64,000 bases of DNA, taken from Acidobacteriota bacterium (GTDB taxonomy: Bacteria > Acidobacteriota > Vicinamibacteria > Vicinamibacterales > Fen-181). Under the pieces are notes generated by a model. It worked only from the letters and a program-made list of their open reading frames with translations, did not search any database and was not told where the DNA came from. The position numbers and the translations under genes are program-made. Below, in pieces: positions 7,369-16,666 of this stretch (its first letter is position 1; each line of letters begins with the position of its first letter). The stretch lies in the NCBI GenBank assembly GCA_003170135.1, contig PMZR01000136.1, positions 44,582 to 108,581 of the forward strand, written 5' to 3'.

Positions 7369-8868
7369 ATGAGGGAAGACCCGGTCGTGATGGTCGTCGA
7401 CGACGACGAGGCGATGTGCCGGTACCTGGAGATGTTCCTGCACGGGCAGGGGTACCACGCAGTCGCGATCTGCAATGGCGAGAGCGCGGTCGCCCGTTTC
7501 CAGGCGTCGCGCCCGGCCGCCGTGATCCTGGATCTCGTGATGCCGGGGAGCATGGATGGCCTCTCGGTCCTCGCCGCGATGAAGAAGATCGACCGCGAGG
7601 TCGCCATCGTCGTGCTGTCGGCGCAGGGACGCACGAACACGGTGGTGCAGGCGATGAAGCTCGGCGCGGCCGACTTCGTGTCGAAGCCGTTCGAGGACGT
7701 CGAACTCGAGGGTCCGCTCGCCAACGCCATCCGCCAGTTCGAGATCACGCGCGACGTCGCGTCAATGCGCGAGGAGTTGAAGGCGCGCTCGACCCACTCG
7801 ATGCTGTTCGGGAAGAGCGAACGGATGGTCGAAGTCCGCGACCTGATCGATCGGGTCGCCGACACCGACGTGACGGTCCTGCTGCGCGGCGAGAGTGGCA
7901 CCGGCAAGGAAGTGGTCGCGCGGGCCATCTACACGCAGTCGTTGCGGCGGGACAAGCAGTTCGTGAAGGTGAACTGCGCCGCCCTGCCGACCGAGCTGCT
8001 CGAATCCGAGATGTTCGGGTACGAGCGGGGCGCGTTCACGGGCGCGGTGCAGCAGAAGCCCGGCAAGTTCGAGTTCGCGAACCACGGCACCATGTTCCTC
8101 GACGAAATCAGCGAGATGAGCCCGGCGCTGCAGGCCAAGCTGCTGCAGGTGCTGCAGGACGGCGAGTTCTCGCGCCTGGGCGGCAAGTCCGACGTGCACG
8201 TGGACGTGCGGATCCTGGCCGCGACCAATTGCGACCTCGAACGCGCCGTGGTCGCGGGCACCTTCCGCGAGGATCTCTTCTTCCGCCTCAACGTGGTGTC
8301 GATCCTGCTGCCGCCGCTGCGCCAGCGCCGGGACGAGATCCCGGTGCTGACCGAGTACTTCCTCAAGAAATGCGCGGTGCAATACAAGAAGCCGCACATG
8401 AACCTGTCGCCGCCGACGCTGGCGCTGTTTGCCGAGTACGACTGGCCCGGCAACGTGCGCGAGCTCGAGAACGTCGTCAAGCGCCTGGTCATCCTCGCGT
8501 CCGAATCGCAGATCCAGAAGGAACTCGCCCGCGCGATTTCCCGCAAGGCGGCCGTCGCCGCGGAACCCGCCCCGGTGCCGGCGCTGGCGGCTGGCGCCCG
8601 CCGGATCGAGCGCGTCGCATCGTCTGCCGTCGCCGTCGCCGCCCCGCCGGTGGCCGTCGCGGAACCCGAGCCCGGCCCCGGCAGCTACTCGCTCAAGGAG
8701 ATCTCACGATGCGCAGCGCGCGAGGCCGAACGGGACCTGATCGCGAAGATGCTGCAGCACACGCGGTGGAACCGCAAGGAGACGGCCGAGATCCTTGGGA
8801 TCAGCTACAAGGCCCTGCTTTACAAGATCAAGGAAAACGGACTCGACAAGGCGCCTTCTCCCTCATGA
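7369..8868 (+). CDS. Sigma-54-dependent response regulator (NtrC type), second of two
   Basis: This 499-residue protein is a paralogue of the preceding regulator with the same layout. The receiver has DDD at 11-13 and Asp55 in ILDLVMPG. The AAA+ domain has Walker A GESGTGKE, loop GAFTGA and Walker B GTMFLDEI. A Pro/Ala-rich linker leads to the C-terminal Fis-type helix-turn-helix (WNRKETAEILGISYKALLYK). The start at 7369 is chosen because the sigma-54 promoter ends at 7301 and GAGG sits before this ATG. Its stop overlaps the next start (ATGA). It likely controls EPS genes and possibly itself, together with the first regulator. It resembles the PEP-CTERM-locus PrsR type. Confidence 0.93.
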   Translation: MREDPVVMVVDDDEAMCRYLEMFLHGQGYHAVAICNGESAVARFQASRPAAVILDLVMPGSMDGLSVLAAMKKIDREVAIVVLSAQGRTNTVVQAMKLGAADFVSKPFEDVELEGPLANAIRQFEITRDVASMREELKARSTHSMLFGKSERMVEVRDLIDRVADTDVTVLLRGESGTGKEVVARAIYTQSLRRDKQFVKVNCAALPTELLESEMFGYERGAFTGAVQQKPGKFEFANHGTMFLDEISEMSPALQAKLLQVLQDGEFSRLGGKSDVHVDVRILAATNCDLERAVVAGTFREDLFFRLNVVSILLPPLRQRRDEIPVLTEYFLKKCAVQYKKPHMNLSPPTLALFAEYDWPGNVRELENVVKRLVILASESQIQKELARAISRKAAVAAEPAPVPALAAGARRIERVASSAVAVAAPPVAVAEPEPGPGSYSLKEISRCAAREAERDLIAKMLQHTRWNRKETAEILGISYKALLYKIKENGLDKAPSPS

Positions 8869-9347
8869 ACGGCTCCTTCTACGAAACCGGCTCCCACGTC
8901 CTGACGCCGGACGCCTTCCAGTTCGTGCTGGATAGTGAACTCAGGCGCGCCGTGCGGTCGCAGACGTTTCTCACGCTGGTCGTGCTCGAAGCCAAGCGCG
9001 AGTGGGACGACGTCTCGGTCACCGCCGACGACGGGGTGGTCCGGGAACTGGCCGAGATGATCACGCTCGCGGTGCGCGACACCGACATGGTGTCCCAGAC
9101 GGCCACGGGACGGCTGTCGCTGGCATTGCTCGACGCGGACCTGGAGAGAGCGCGCACGGTGGTCGATCGGCTCGTCGGCCGCTTCGACAGCTATGACTTC
9201 GGCGCGGCGTTATCGATTGCGGTCGGCGCCGCATGCTATCCGACCAACGCCGTTGACGCCGACTCGCTGCGCAGCGAAGCCCTCTCGCACCCGCTCATCA
9301 GCCGGCGCCTGGGCGCCGAACGCGCGCCAGGCGGCGACCTCAAGTGA
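8865..9347 (+). CDS. GGDEF-fold protein without catalytic motif
   Basis: A 160-residue protein coupled to the preceding regulator by an ATGA overlap. Its order of elements (LTPDAFQFVLDSELRRAVR, LVVLEAKRE, RDTDMVSQTATGRLSLALLD, LSIAVGAACYPTNAVDADSLRSEA) follows a diguanylate cyclase fold. The GGDEF active-site loop is replaced by TGRLSLALLD, so it cannot make cyclic di-GMP by the known mechanism. It may be a c-di-GMP- or nucleotide-sensing partner, or a protein-interaction module of the regulator. The family assignment rests on fold-pattern recognition only. Confidence 0.5.
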   Translation: MNGSFYETGSHVLTPDAFQFVLDSELRRAVRSQTFLTLVVLEAKREWDDVSVTADDGVVRELAEMITLAVRDTDMVSQTATGRLSLALLDADLERARTVVDRLVGRFDSYDFGAALSIAVGAACYPTNAVDADSLRSEALSHPLISRRLGAERAPGGDLK

Positions 9348-9361
9348 CGGACAGGAATCTC

Positions 9362-9976
9362 ATGAAAAGCCTCCTCGCCACGTGCCTCGTTCTTCTGCTT
9401 GCACCGCCTGTCCCTGCCGGGGCCGCGGTGCAGGCGCCGTCGGCCACCGCGACGCTGGGGACCGTCGCCCCGGCCGCCCCGGTCGCCACCTCGGGGAGCG
9501 ACGCCGACTATCGCCTCGGGTCGGGCGACAAGATCCGCGTCGAAGTCTACAAGGAACCACAGCTATCGCAATCCCTGCAGGTGCGCCCCGACGGCAAGAT
9601 CAGCATGCCGCTGCTGGGCGACGTGGTTGCCACCGGCCTGACGCCCGTGCAGTTGCGCGACCAGATCGGCACCGCGCTGCGCACCTACGTCAACAACCCG
9701 GTCGTCACGGTCATGGTCGTCGAAGCGCTCGCCTCGACCGTCTACGTGATGGGTGAGGTGAACAAGCCGGGCACGATCGCGCTCGCCGGACCGACGACCG
9801 TGCTGCAGGCCCTGGCCATGGCGGGCGGCCTGACCCAGTGGGCGCGGACGGGCAAGATCCGCATCCTGCGAAACGGCGCGCGCGGCGTGGAAACCATCAA
9901 GTTCAACTACAACGACGCCATCGACGGCGCGCCGCTCGTCTACGTGCAACGCGGCGACACCGTCATCGTGCCATAG
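9362..9976 (+). CDS. Polysaccharide export protein (OPX/Wza family)
   Basis: A 204-residue periplasmic/outer-membrane protein. The signal peptide is MKSLLATCLVLLLAPPVPAGA, with no lipobox Cys. The poly-export domain is DYRLGSGDKIRVEVY...RPDGKISMPLLGDVVATGLT, and one SLBB-like domain follows (VYVMGEVNKPGTIAL). Known role: the periplasmic/outer-membrane conduit for EPS, working with the Wzz-like co-polymerase. The ATG at 9362 is chosen over the GTG at 9344 because the signal peptide starts there and AGGA sits five bases upstream. It is short compared with Wza (about 380 aa), matching the single-SLBB group found in PEP-CTERM loci. Confidence 0.9.
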   Translation: MKSLLATCLVLLLAPPVPAGAAVQAPSATATLGTVAPAAPVATSGSDADYRLGSGDKIRVEVYKEPQLSQSLQVRPDGKISMPLLGDVVATGLTPVQLRDQIGTALRTYVNNPVVTVMVVEALASTVYVMGEVNKPGTIALAGPTTVLQALAMAGGLTQWARTGKIRILRNGARGVETIKFNYNDAIDGAPLVYVQRGDTVIVP

Positions 9977-9988
9977 CGGGGTCATCGG

Positions 9989-11227
9989 ATGCAGAAAGAC
10001 AACACTCGGTCAACCGGGCGCGCCTGGCTCCTGGCGCTTGGCAGGATCGTGGCGGCCGCCACGCTCATCAGCGGCGCCGCCGTCCCCGTGTCCGCGCAGT
10101 CGGTCGACGTCACGCCCAACGATCCGCGGCCTTCGCCGGGCTGGACGCTGACGCCGATGTTCGTCTTCTCGCAATCCTCTGACAGCAACGTCACGCTGGC
10201 CGGCCAGGGCACGCCGACCATCGCCGATTCGGTGGCGGGACTGTCGCCGTCGGTCGATCTCGGGTTCCTCGGCCGCCAGACAACGCTCAATGCCGGCTAC
10301 ACCGGGTCGGCTACCCGGTACTTCACCGTCAACCAGCTGGACACCTTCGACTCGCATCTATACGCGAACCTGAAGCAGCAGATCACCAGGCACGTGCAGG
10401 TGTTCGCACAGGATTCGGCTGGCTGGCTGCCGACCACCAATACACTCCTGCTGGCGGGTGTCCCGTTCGCGCGCGTCGGGTCGCGGATCGAGACGCTCGA
10501 GGCGGGCGTGACGCTGGCGCTCACGCCACTGACCCAGACGAGCGTCGGCTACCGCTTCGAGTGGGTGGACTTCGATCGCCTCAACCCGCTGGCCTCGCAG
10601 CTGCTCGGCGGCCACAGCAACGGCGTGTTCGGCAGTCTCCTCCACCAGGTGACGCGGCACGTGTTCGTCGGCGCCTCCTACGACATCCGCCGGGCCATCG
10701 TCGCCGCCGGCCTCCAGCAGTTCGACCTCGACAATGCCGAGGGGAACGCCGAGTACCACTTCTCGCGCGACCTGATCGTCTCGGGTGGCCTCGGCATCGC
10801 GCGCATCGCCGGCTCGCTGCCCAGCCAGGACTCGCGCGTCGGACCCTCGTGGCATGCCGGGATGAATTACAAGTTCGATCGTGCCCTCGCCTACCTGACC
10901 TACCTGCGATCGTTCGTCCCGTCGTACGGCATCGGCGGCACGTTGCAGAACCAGGAATTCACTGTCGGCGCAGGCGCGCCGATCGCGCTGCGCGATCGGC
11001 TGGTTGCGGGCGGGAGCTATGCGTGGCGGCGCAACGATCCGCTCGCCCTCACGGCCAATCGGCTCACGTCGCAGTGGTTGAATGTCTACGGCAGCTTTTC
11101 ACTGGCCCCGTGGCTGCGCCTCGAGGGCTTCTATTCGCGCAGCACGCAGGATTCCCACGTGGGCGGCGTGCTGCAGAATCGCGTGGGGGTGCAGATCGTA
11201 ACGCTCGCCCCGCTGAGGTTCAGGTAA
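9989..11227 (+). CDS. Outer-membrane beta-barrel protein of the EPS locus
   Basis: This 412-residue protein has a signal peptide (cleavage near VSAQS). A long series of alternating-hydrophobicity strands with aromatic girdles follows, such as TSVGYRFEWVDFDRL, HVFVGASYDIRR and LAYLTYLRSFVPSYG, and the end is VTLAPLRFR. It sits between the export protein and the co-polymerase, the usual place of the PEP-CTERM-system-associated outer-membrane protein. It likely forms the EPS exit barrel or supports it. Its stop is immediately followed by the next ATG. It shows no similarity that would identify an enzyme. Confidence 0.72.
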   Translation: MQKDNTRSTGRAWLLALGRIVAAATLISGAAVPVSAQSVDVTPNDPRPSPGWTLTPMFVFSQSSDSNVTLAGQGTPTIADSVAGLSPSVDLGFLGRQTTLNAGYTGSATRYFTVNQLDTFDSHLYANLKQQITRHVQVFAQDSAGWLPTTNTLLLAGVPFARVGSRIETLEAGVTLALTPLTQTSVGYRFEWVDFDRLNPLASQLLGGHSNGVFGSLLHQVTRHVFVGASYDIRRAIVAAGLQQFDLDNAEGNAEYHFSRDLIVSGGLGIARIAGSLPSQDSRVGPSWHAGMNYKFDRALAYLTYLRSFVPSYGIGGTLQNQEFTVGAGAPIALRDRLVAGGSYAWRRNDPLALTANRLTSQWLNVYGSFSLAPWLRLEGFYSRSTQDSHVGGVLQNRVGVQIVTLAPLRFR

Positions 11228-12649
11228 ATGGACGAAGTCCGCGTGCATCCTCTCGACTATCTCCTCGTCCTGCGACGTCGCCTGCGCTGGTTCGTCGTGC
11301 CGCTGGTGGTGTGCCTCGCCGCGGGCATCCTCGTGACGTTCCTCCTGCCGCTCAAGTACCGGTCGTCCGCCACGATCGCGATTGCCGGGGGCACGGTGTC
11401 GGCGGATCTCGCGCATCCAATCGACAGGGAGGAGCGCGTCCGGGCGTTCGGCCAGCACCTGGTCGAGCCGGCCATGCTGTCCACCGTCGCCCGCCTCGAA
11501 CACCTGACGCCGGGGGCGCCGACCGACGCGCAGATGCTGGCACTGCGCCAGAGCATCCAGGTCAGTCTTCCCGAACCCGTCCCCGGCACCGACCCCGGGC
11601 TGGTGGACAGCTACGTCATCTCGTACTCGGATTCGACCGCCGAGCGCGCGCGCCGCGTGGCGCAACGGCTGGCCGAGGTCTTCGTCGACGAGACGTCCCG
11701 CGCGCGGCAGGTCAAGTTGGAGGACACGTCCGAGTTCCTCGCGGCGCAGGTGCGCGAGACCAGGGACGACCTCGATCGCCTCGACGGCAGGCTGGCGGGC
11801 GAACGCGCGAAGAACATGGGCCGGCTGCCCGAGCAGACGAGCGCAAACGTCCAGATGGTGACGACGCTGCGCCAGCAACTCGAATCGGCGACGACCGAGC
11901 TGCGGGATCAGCAGGATCGGCTGAGGGGCATCCAGCAGCAACTCACGGCGTTCACGCAGGACGCGACCACCCTCGCGCCCAACCAGGCGGCGACCACACC
12001 GCAGCAACGGGTCATCGAGCTCGAACGGAAACTGGCAGAGTCGCGGCTGCGATACACCGATACCTACCCGGACGTCCAAGACCTCAAAGCGGATCTCGAT
12101 CGCGCGAAGAAGGACGTCGCGGCCGAACGCCAGCTCCCCCCCGAAGATCAGATGGCGGTGCTCAAGCAGAACCCCGCCTACCGGGCGCTACTCGCCGACA
12201 GGGACCAGGCGAACCTGCGCATCCGGGACGTCCAGCGGACGCTGGACCAGCTCAACGGCCAGATCCACTGGTACCAGGGGCGGCTCGACGGCGCGCCGAT
12301 CGTCGAGCAACAGATTCAATCGCTGCAACAGGAGCGCGACCTCGTGGAGAAGCAGTACGACGAGCTGTCGAACAAGCTCCAGGTCGCCAGGCTCAACGAG
12401 GACGTCGAGCGCAAGCGCGGCAGCGATCACTTCCGGATCCTGTACCCGGCGACGCTGCCCTCGGCGCCTTACGAACCGAACCGGCAGCGCCTGCTGCTCC
12501 TGACAATCGGCGCCGCGCTGTTCCTGGGCGTTCTCTCCACGTTTGCGCGCGAGTACCTCGATCAGTCGATTCACGACGCGCGCACGCTGCAGCAGCAGTT
12601 CGATCTGCCGGTACTCGGCGAGATCCCGCACATCCGCCGGGTGGCATAG
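11228..12649 (+). CDS. Wzz/GumC-type polysaccharide co-polymerase without kinase domain
   Basis: A 473-residue inner-membrane protein. A first transmembrane helix at about 22-40 is preceded by HPLDYLLVLRRR. A large periplasmic alpha-helical, coiled-coil-rich part runs to about residue 400 (repeated Gln/Glu/Arg heptads, with a PEDQMAVLKQNPAYRALLAD-type segment). A second helix lies at about 418-436 before a short cytoplasmic tail. The Pro-rich motif before the second helix (LPSAPYEPNRQR) is typical. There is no Walker motif; the partner kinase is the next gene, so this is the split arrangement. It sets chain length and couples synthesis to export. Confidence 0.9.
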   Translation: MDEVRVHPLDYLLVLRRRLRWFVVPLVVCLAAGILVTFLLPLKYRSSATIAIAGGTVSADLAHPIDREERVRAFGQHLVEPAMLSTVARLEHLTPGAPTDAQMLALRQSIQVSLPEPVPGTDPGLVDSYVISYSDSTAERARRVAQRLAEVFVDETSRARQVKLEDTSEFLAAQVRETRDDLDRLDGRLAGERAKNMGRLPEQTSANVQMVTTLRQQLESATTELRDQQDRLRGIQQQLTAFTQDATTLAPNQAATTPQQRVIELERKLAESRLRYTDTYPDVQDLKADLDRAKKDVAAERQLPPEDQMAVLKQNPAYRALLADRDQANLRIRDVQRTLDQLNGQIHWYQGRLDGAPIVEQQIQSLQQERDLVEKQYDELSNKLQVARLNEDVERKRGSDHFRILYPATLPSAPYEPNRQRLLLLTIGAALFLGVLSTFAREYLDQSIHDARTLQQQFDLPVLGEIPHIRRVA

Positions 12650-12697
12650 CGGGTCGCGCCGGACCGGATTTTCCGAACCCGTGCTTCGAGGAGCGAG

Positions 12698-13642
12698 ATG
12701 AGTCGAATCCAGCAGGTACTGCAGAAGGCGCAACAGGACGGCGTGGCGCGACGGACGCGTGATGTCGAAGAGCACCCGGCCGCGCGGATGGCCGCGATGC
12801 CCGTGCTCGTCGCGCCCGACGACACGCGGCCCCTCCGAGTGGACCTCGTGAACACGCCGCCACTCACACCGGCCGAACCGTTGGCCGGCCGCACCATCCA
12901 GACGGCCCCGCAGCCGCATCCGCTGCTGGTCGCGGTGACCGCGCCACATTCGCCGGCGGCCGAGCGGTACCGCTCGCTGCGCACCCGCATCGCGCAGACC
13001 GAGAACGGCTCGCCGCGGCGCGCGCTGATGCTGACGAGTCCCGGACGGGGCGAAGGCAAGAGCATGACCTCCGTCAACCTGGGCCTCACCATGGCGCAGG
13101 AGTTCCATCGCCGCGTCATCGTCGTCGACACCGACATGCGGCGGCCGTGCGTGCATGCACTGCTCGGCCTCCCGCTGAGCCCGGGGCTGTCGGACGTGCT
13201 GCTCGGTGGCGCGACGCTCCAGGACGTCATGGTGACGATCCCGGACTATCGGCTCACGATCGTGCCGGCCGGCCTTCCACCGGAGCAGCCGACCGAGTTG
13301 CTGGGCTCCACGGCCATGCGACGTGTGCTCGAGGAACTGCGCAGCCAGTTCGACCGCATCCTGCTCGATGCGCCGCCGGTCGGGCCGCTGGCCGATGTCG
13401 GCGTGGTCGGGCGACTGGTGGACAGCGTGCTGCTCGTCGTGCGCGCCGGTCGGACACCGCGACCGGCCATCGAGCGCGCGTTGGTGGAGATCGCCCCCTC
13501 GGTCGTGCTCGGCCTCGTGCTGAACGACGCCGGTGGGCCGGAAGCCGGCGCGTATGGCTTCGACAGCGACGGCCACGGCTACGCGGCCGCGGCGAGGCGC
13601 CCGCGCACGACGGCGCCGGCCATCGACCCGGCGCCACGGTAG
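12698..13642 (+). CDS. Bacterial tyrosine autokinase of the EPS locus (CpsD/CapB type)
   Basis: A 314-residue cytoplasmic P-loop protein. Walker A is SPGRGEGKS (114-122), Walker A' is VIVVDTDMRRP and Walker B is ILLDAPPV. Its N-terminal MSRIQQVLQKAQQDG matches the start of PEP-CTERM-locus tyrosine autokinases. The C-terminal region has only two Tyr residues (AYGFDSDGHGY), fewer than the usual cluster. It phosphorylates itself and, by analogy, modulates the preceding co-polymerase. Two genes of this pair are 48 bases apart. Confidence 0.88.
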   Translation: MSRIQQVLQKAQQDGVARRTRDVEEHPAARMAAMPVLVAPDDTRPLRVDLVNTPPLTPAEPLAGRTIQTAPQPHPLLVAVTAPHSPAAERYRSLRTRIAQTENGSPRRALMLTSPGRGEGKSMTSVNLGLTMAQEFHRRVIVVDTDMRRPCVHALLGLPLSPGLSDVLLGGATLQDVMVTIPDYRLTIVPAGLPPEQPTELLGSTAMRRVLEELRSQFDRILLDAPPVGPLADVGVVGRLVDSVLLVVRAGRTPRPAIERALVEIAPSVVLGLVLNDAGGPEAGAYGFDSDGHGYAAAARRPRTTAPAIDPAPR

Positions 13643-13654
13643 GAACAGCGAGCC

Positions 13655-15028
13655 ATGCGACTGTTCAAACGGCATATCTCGGCCCGCAGCGTGACGGCGT
13701 TCGTGGCCGAGAACATGCTCATCTTCGGGTCGATCACGGTCGTCGCCCGGCTGCACGGTCCGGTCGACGCCCCGGGGGCCGCGCTCTGGAAGATCGGGCT
13801 TGTCGTCGCGTTGTGCCAGATGTCGCTGTACTACAACGACTTCTACAACCTGACCCTCATCAACTCGAATCGCGAACTCGTCATCCGGCTGCTGCAGGCG
13901 ACCGGCGCCGCGTCGATCGTGCTCGGCGTCGTCTACTTCGCCCTGCCGTCGCTCGATTTGGGCAACGGTGTCTTCGTCACCTCGCTGGCCCTCGTGCTGG
14001 TGGGCGTCTTCACCTGCCGGCTCCTGTTCAACCGGCTGTCCCGCGCGCGGGGCCTGCGGGAACGCCTGCTCATCGTCGGCACCGGGCCGGCGGCGAAGAT
14101 CATCGCCCGGCAGATCCTCGCCCAGCGGGAGTTCGGGTACGACATCGTCGGGTTCATCGACCGCGACGCGTCCCGAATCGGCGAGAGCCTAGTCAACCCG
14201 CGGATCGTCGGCACGCCGGCCGACATCGGCCGCCTGGTTGAAAGCCACGACGTCGCGCGCATCGTGGTCGCGCTGCCGGACCGCCGCGGCGCGCTGCCCG
14301 TCCAGGAACTGATCGAAGCGAAGCTGGCGGGGGTCCGCATCGAGGATGCCGCCACCACCTACGAGCGGCTGACGGGCAAGATCCTGCTCGACGATCTTCG
14401 CCCGAGCGCCGTCATCTTCTCGGACGGCTTCCACGTCTCCCCGCTGACGCGGTTTGTCAAGCGCGTCATCGACCTGCTCCTCGCGCTGGTCGGATCGATC
14501 CTCGCCGCCCCGCTGATGGTGCTGACGGCCCTCGCCATCCGCCTCGAATCCGGCGCGCCCGTGCTCTACAGCCAGGTGCGGGTCGGCGAGAACGGCTCCC
14601 CCTTCACGCTCTACAAGTTCCGATCGATGCGTCTGGACGCCGAGAACGGCACACCGGTCTGGGCGCGTGATGGCGACGATCGGGTCACCGGCGTCGGCCG
14701 GATCATCCGCAAGACCAGGATCGACGAGTTGCCCCAGTTGTGGAACGTGGTCAAGGGCGAGATGAGCTTCGTGGGGCCGCGCCCCGAGCGCCCGTACTTC
14801 GTGGAGCAGCTGTTGGCCGCCGTCCCGTTCTATGCGCAGCGGCATGCCGTGAAGCCCGGCGTCACGGGCTGGGCGCAGACCAAGTACCGCTACGGATCGT
14901 CGGTCGAGGACGCGATCGAGAAGCTGCGCTACGACCTGTACTACATCAAGCACATGTCGATCCTGTTCGACCTGACGATCGTGTTCGACACGGTCAAGGT
15001 GATCCTGTTTCGAAAGGGCGCCAAGTGA
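13655..15028 (+). CDS. Polyprenyl-phosphate glycosyl-1-phosphate transferase (PEP-CTERM locus type)
   Basis: A 457-residue membrane enzyme that starts EPS repeat-unit synthesis by moving a hexose-1-phosphate from a nucleotide sugar to undecaprenyl phosphate. Four N-terminal helices (to about residue 130) are followed by a CoA-binding-like Rossmann region (LLIVGTGPAAKIIARQI). A fifth helix precedes the catalytic domain: FVKRVIDLLLALVG, YKFRSMRLDAENG, KTRIDELPQLWNVVKGEMSFVGPRPERP. The stop overlaps the flippase start (GTGA). The opening MRLFKRHISARS resembles the PEP-CTERM-associated sugar transferases. Confidence 0.92.
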   Translation: MRLFKRHISARSVTAFVAENMLIFGSITVVARLHGPVDAPGAALWKIGLVVALCQMSLYYNDFYNLTLINSNRELVIRLLQATGAASIVLGVVYFALPSLDLGNGVFVTSLALVLVGVFTCRLLFNRLSRARGLRERLLIVGTGPAAKIIARQILAQREFGYDIVGFIDRDASRIGESLVNPRIVGTPADIGRLVESHDVARIVVALPDRRGALPVQELIEAKLAGVRIEDAATTYERLTGKILLDDLRPSAVIFSDGFHVSPLTRFVKRVIDLLLALVGSILAAPLMVLTALAIRLESGAPVLYSQVRVGENGSPFTLYKFRSMRLDAENGTPVWARDGDDRVTGVGRIIRKTRIDELPQLWNVVKGEMSFVGPRPERPYFVEQLLAAVPFYAQRHAVKPGVTGWAQTKYRYGSSVEDAIEKLRYDLYYIKHMSILFDLTIVFDTVKVILFRKGAK

Positions 15029-16626
15029 CGGCCGGGAACGCGGCGCGCGCGGCGTCGGACGAGACGATCGTCTGGAATCCGGACAACGCGACGGGACTCC
15101 GGATGCTCGTGCGCAACATCGGGACGCGCTACCTGAGCATCGCCGTCGAGATCGTCCTGGGCCTCCTGGTGCTCCCCTTCAACATCCGCCACCTCGGGGC
15201 GTCCGCCTACGGATTGTGGATGCTGGCCGCGTCGGTGACGGCCTACTTCTCGGTGCTCGATCTCGGCTACGCGGGCGCCCTCGTCCGGTTCGTCGCCAAG
15301 TACCGGGCGCGGCGCGACGCCGCGGCCATCAACGAAATCCTGAGCACGCTGTTCTTCGTCTTCACCCTCATCGGCGTGGTCACCTACCTGGTCGCCGCGC
15401 TCGTCGCGTTTCACCTGCAGTCGCTCTTTCACCTGTCGGCGGACCAGGCGGTTCTGGGCCGCCACATCCTGCTCATCGTGACGTCGTACGTGTCGCTCGG
15501 GTTCGCCTTCAGCGTCTTCGGCGGCATCATCAACGGCTTCCAGCGATACCACCTGAACAACGTGGTCGGCGCCCTCGCCAGCGCGCTGGCCGCGCTCGTC
15601 AACGTCGTCGTGCTCGCCGCCGGCTACGACCTGGTGGCGGTGGTCGCCGCCACGGCGGTGGTGCGGCTCCTCGCGCTCTTTGCCTACCGCGCAAACGCTT
15701 ACCGGGTATTCCCGGTCCTGCGCATCCGGCTCAGCCTCTTCCGGCTGGCGCGGCTGCGGGAAGTCACCGGGTTCAGCGTCTTCATGCTCGTGCTCGACTG
15801 GGCGAACAAGATCAACTACTCGGTCGACGCCATCGTCATCGGCGTTTTTCTCAATACTGCCGCGGTCGCGGTGTGGACGGTCGCGCAACGCCTGGCGGAG
15901 GTGACGCAGCAGCTGACGAACCAGCTCAACGACCTCCTGTTCCCGGCGATCGTGGACAGCGACGAGAGCCGCCAGCAGGAAAGGCTGCGGCGAATTTTCC
16001 TGTCCGCGACGCGGCTGTCGCTCGCCACCGTGCTGCCCGTCGCGGGGAGCCTGTTCCTGCTGGCGCCTCGCCTGATCTTCGCGTGGGTGGGCAAGGACTT
16101 CGCGGCCAGCGTCCGCATCACGCAGTTGCTCGCGATCATCGTGGGCATCCGCGTCAGCAATGGCACGGCGACGACCGTGCTGAAGGGGGCCGGACGGCAC
16201 CGGTTGCTGGCCGGGTGCAACCTGTCGGCTGCGGGTGCGAACCTGGTGTTGAGCCTGCTGCTCGTCGGTCCGCTCGGCCTCGTCGGCGTCGCCCTGGGTA
16301 CGCTCATTCCCATCAGCATCGCGGCCGTCTTCGTGCTGTTTCCCGCCGCGTGTCGGCGCGCCGGCGTGTCGCTGCCGGCGGCGGCCGCCACCGCGGTCTG
16401 GCCGGCCGCGTGGCCGGCGCTGGTGATGGCGGTCTGGCTGCTGGCGTCGCGCAACTGGCTTGCGGTGAATCTGGCCGGCGTGATGGCGGACGCCGCGCTC
16501 GCCGGCCTGATCTACCTGGCCATCTTCGTGGGCGCGGCGATGCCGGCCGACGAGCGCCAGATCTGTCTCGCGGCCGCGCAGAGATGGCTGGCGACCGTGC
16601 GGCCGTGGCTGCAGGAAGCAATCTAG
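15025..16626 (+). CDS. Wzx-type polysaccharide flippase (first)
   Basis: A 533-residue protein with about 12-14 transmembrane helices. The signature region LGLLVLPFNIRHLGASAYGLWMLAASVTAYFSVLDLGYAGALVRF is followed by an ILSTLFFVFTL helix. Its role is to flip lipid-linked repeat units across the inner membrane. The GTG start at 15025 overlaps the transferase stop, and a soluble N-terminal extension of about 25 residues precedes helix 1. A second flippase gene lies at 27209, so this locus may hold two repeat-unit systems. Confidence 0.9.
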   Translation: MTAGNAARAASDETIVWNPDNATGLRMLVRNIGTRYLSIAVEIVLGLLVLPFNIRHLGASAYGLWMLAASVTAYFSVLDLGYAGALVRFVAKYRARRDAAAINEILSTLFFVFTLIGVVTYLVAALVAFHLQSLFHLSADQAVLGRHILLIVTSYVSLGFAFSVFGGIINGFQRYHLNNVVGALASALAALVNVVVLAAGYDLVAVVAATAVVRLLALFAYRANAYRVFPVLRIRLSLFRLARLREVTGFSVFMLVLDWANKINYSVDAIVIGVFLNTAAVAVWTVAQRLAEVTQQLTNQLNDLLFPAIVDSDESRQQERLRRIFLSATRLSLATVLPVAGSLFLLAPRLIFAWVGKDFAASVRITQLLAIIVGIRVSNGTATTVLKGAGRHRLLAGCNLSAAGANLVLSLLLVGPLGLVGVALGTLIPISIAAVFVLFPAACRRAGVSLPAAAATAVWPAAWPALVMAVWLLASRNWLAVNLAGVMADAALAGLIYLAIFVGAAMPADERQICLAAAQRWLATVRPWLQEAI

Positions 16627-16666
16627 GCACCCGTCGCGGCGGATTGCGACGGCTCGGAGGACCGGG

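Noticed and set aside
10561..12762. 733-codon plus-strand frame overlapping barrel, co-polymerase and kinase genes
   Set aside because: It is Arg/Pro/Gly-rich and out of frame with three well-supported genes; it is a shadow.
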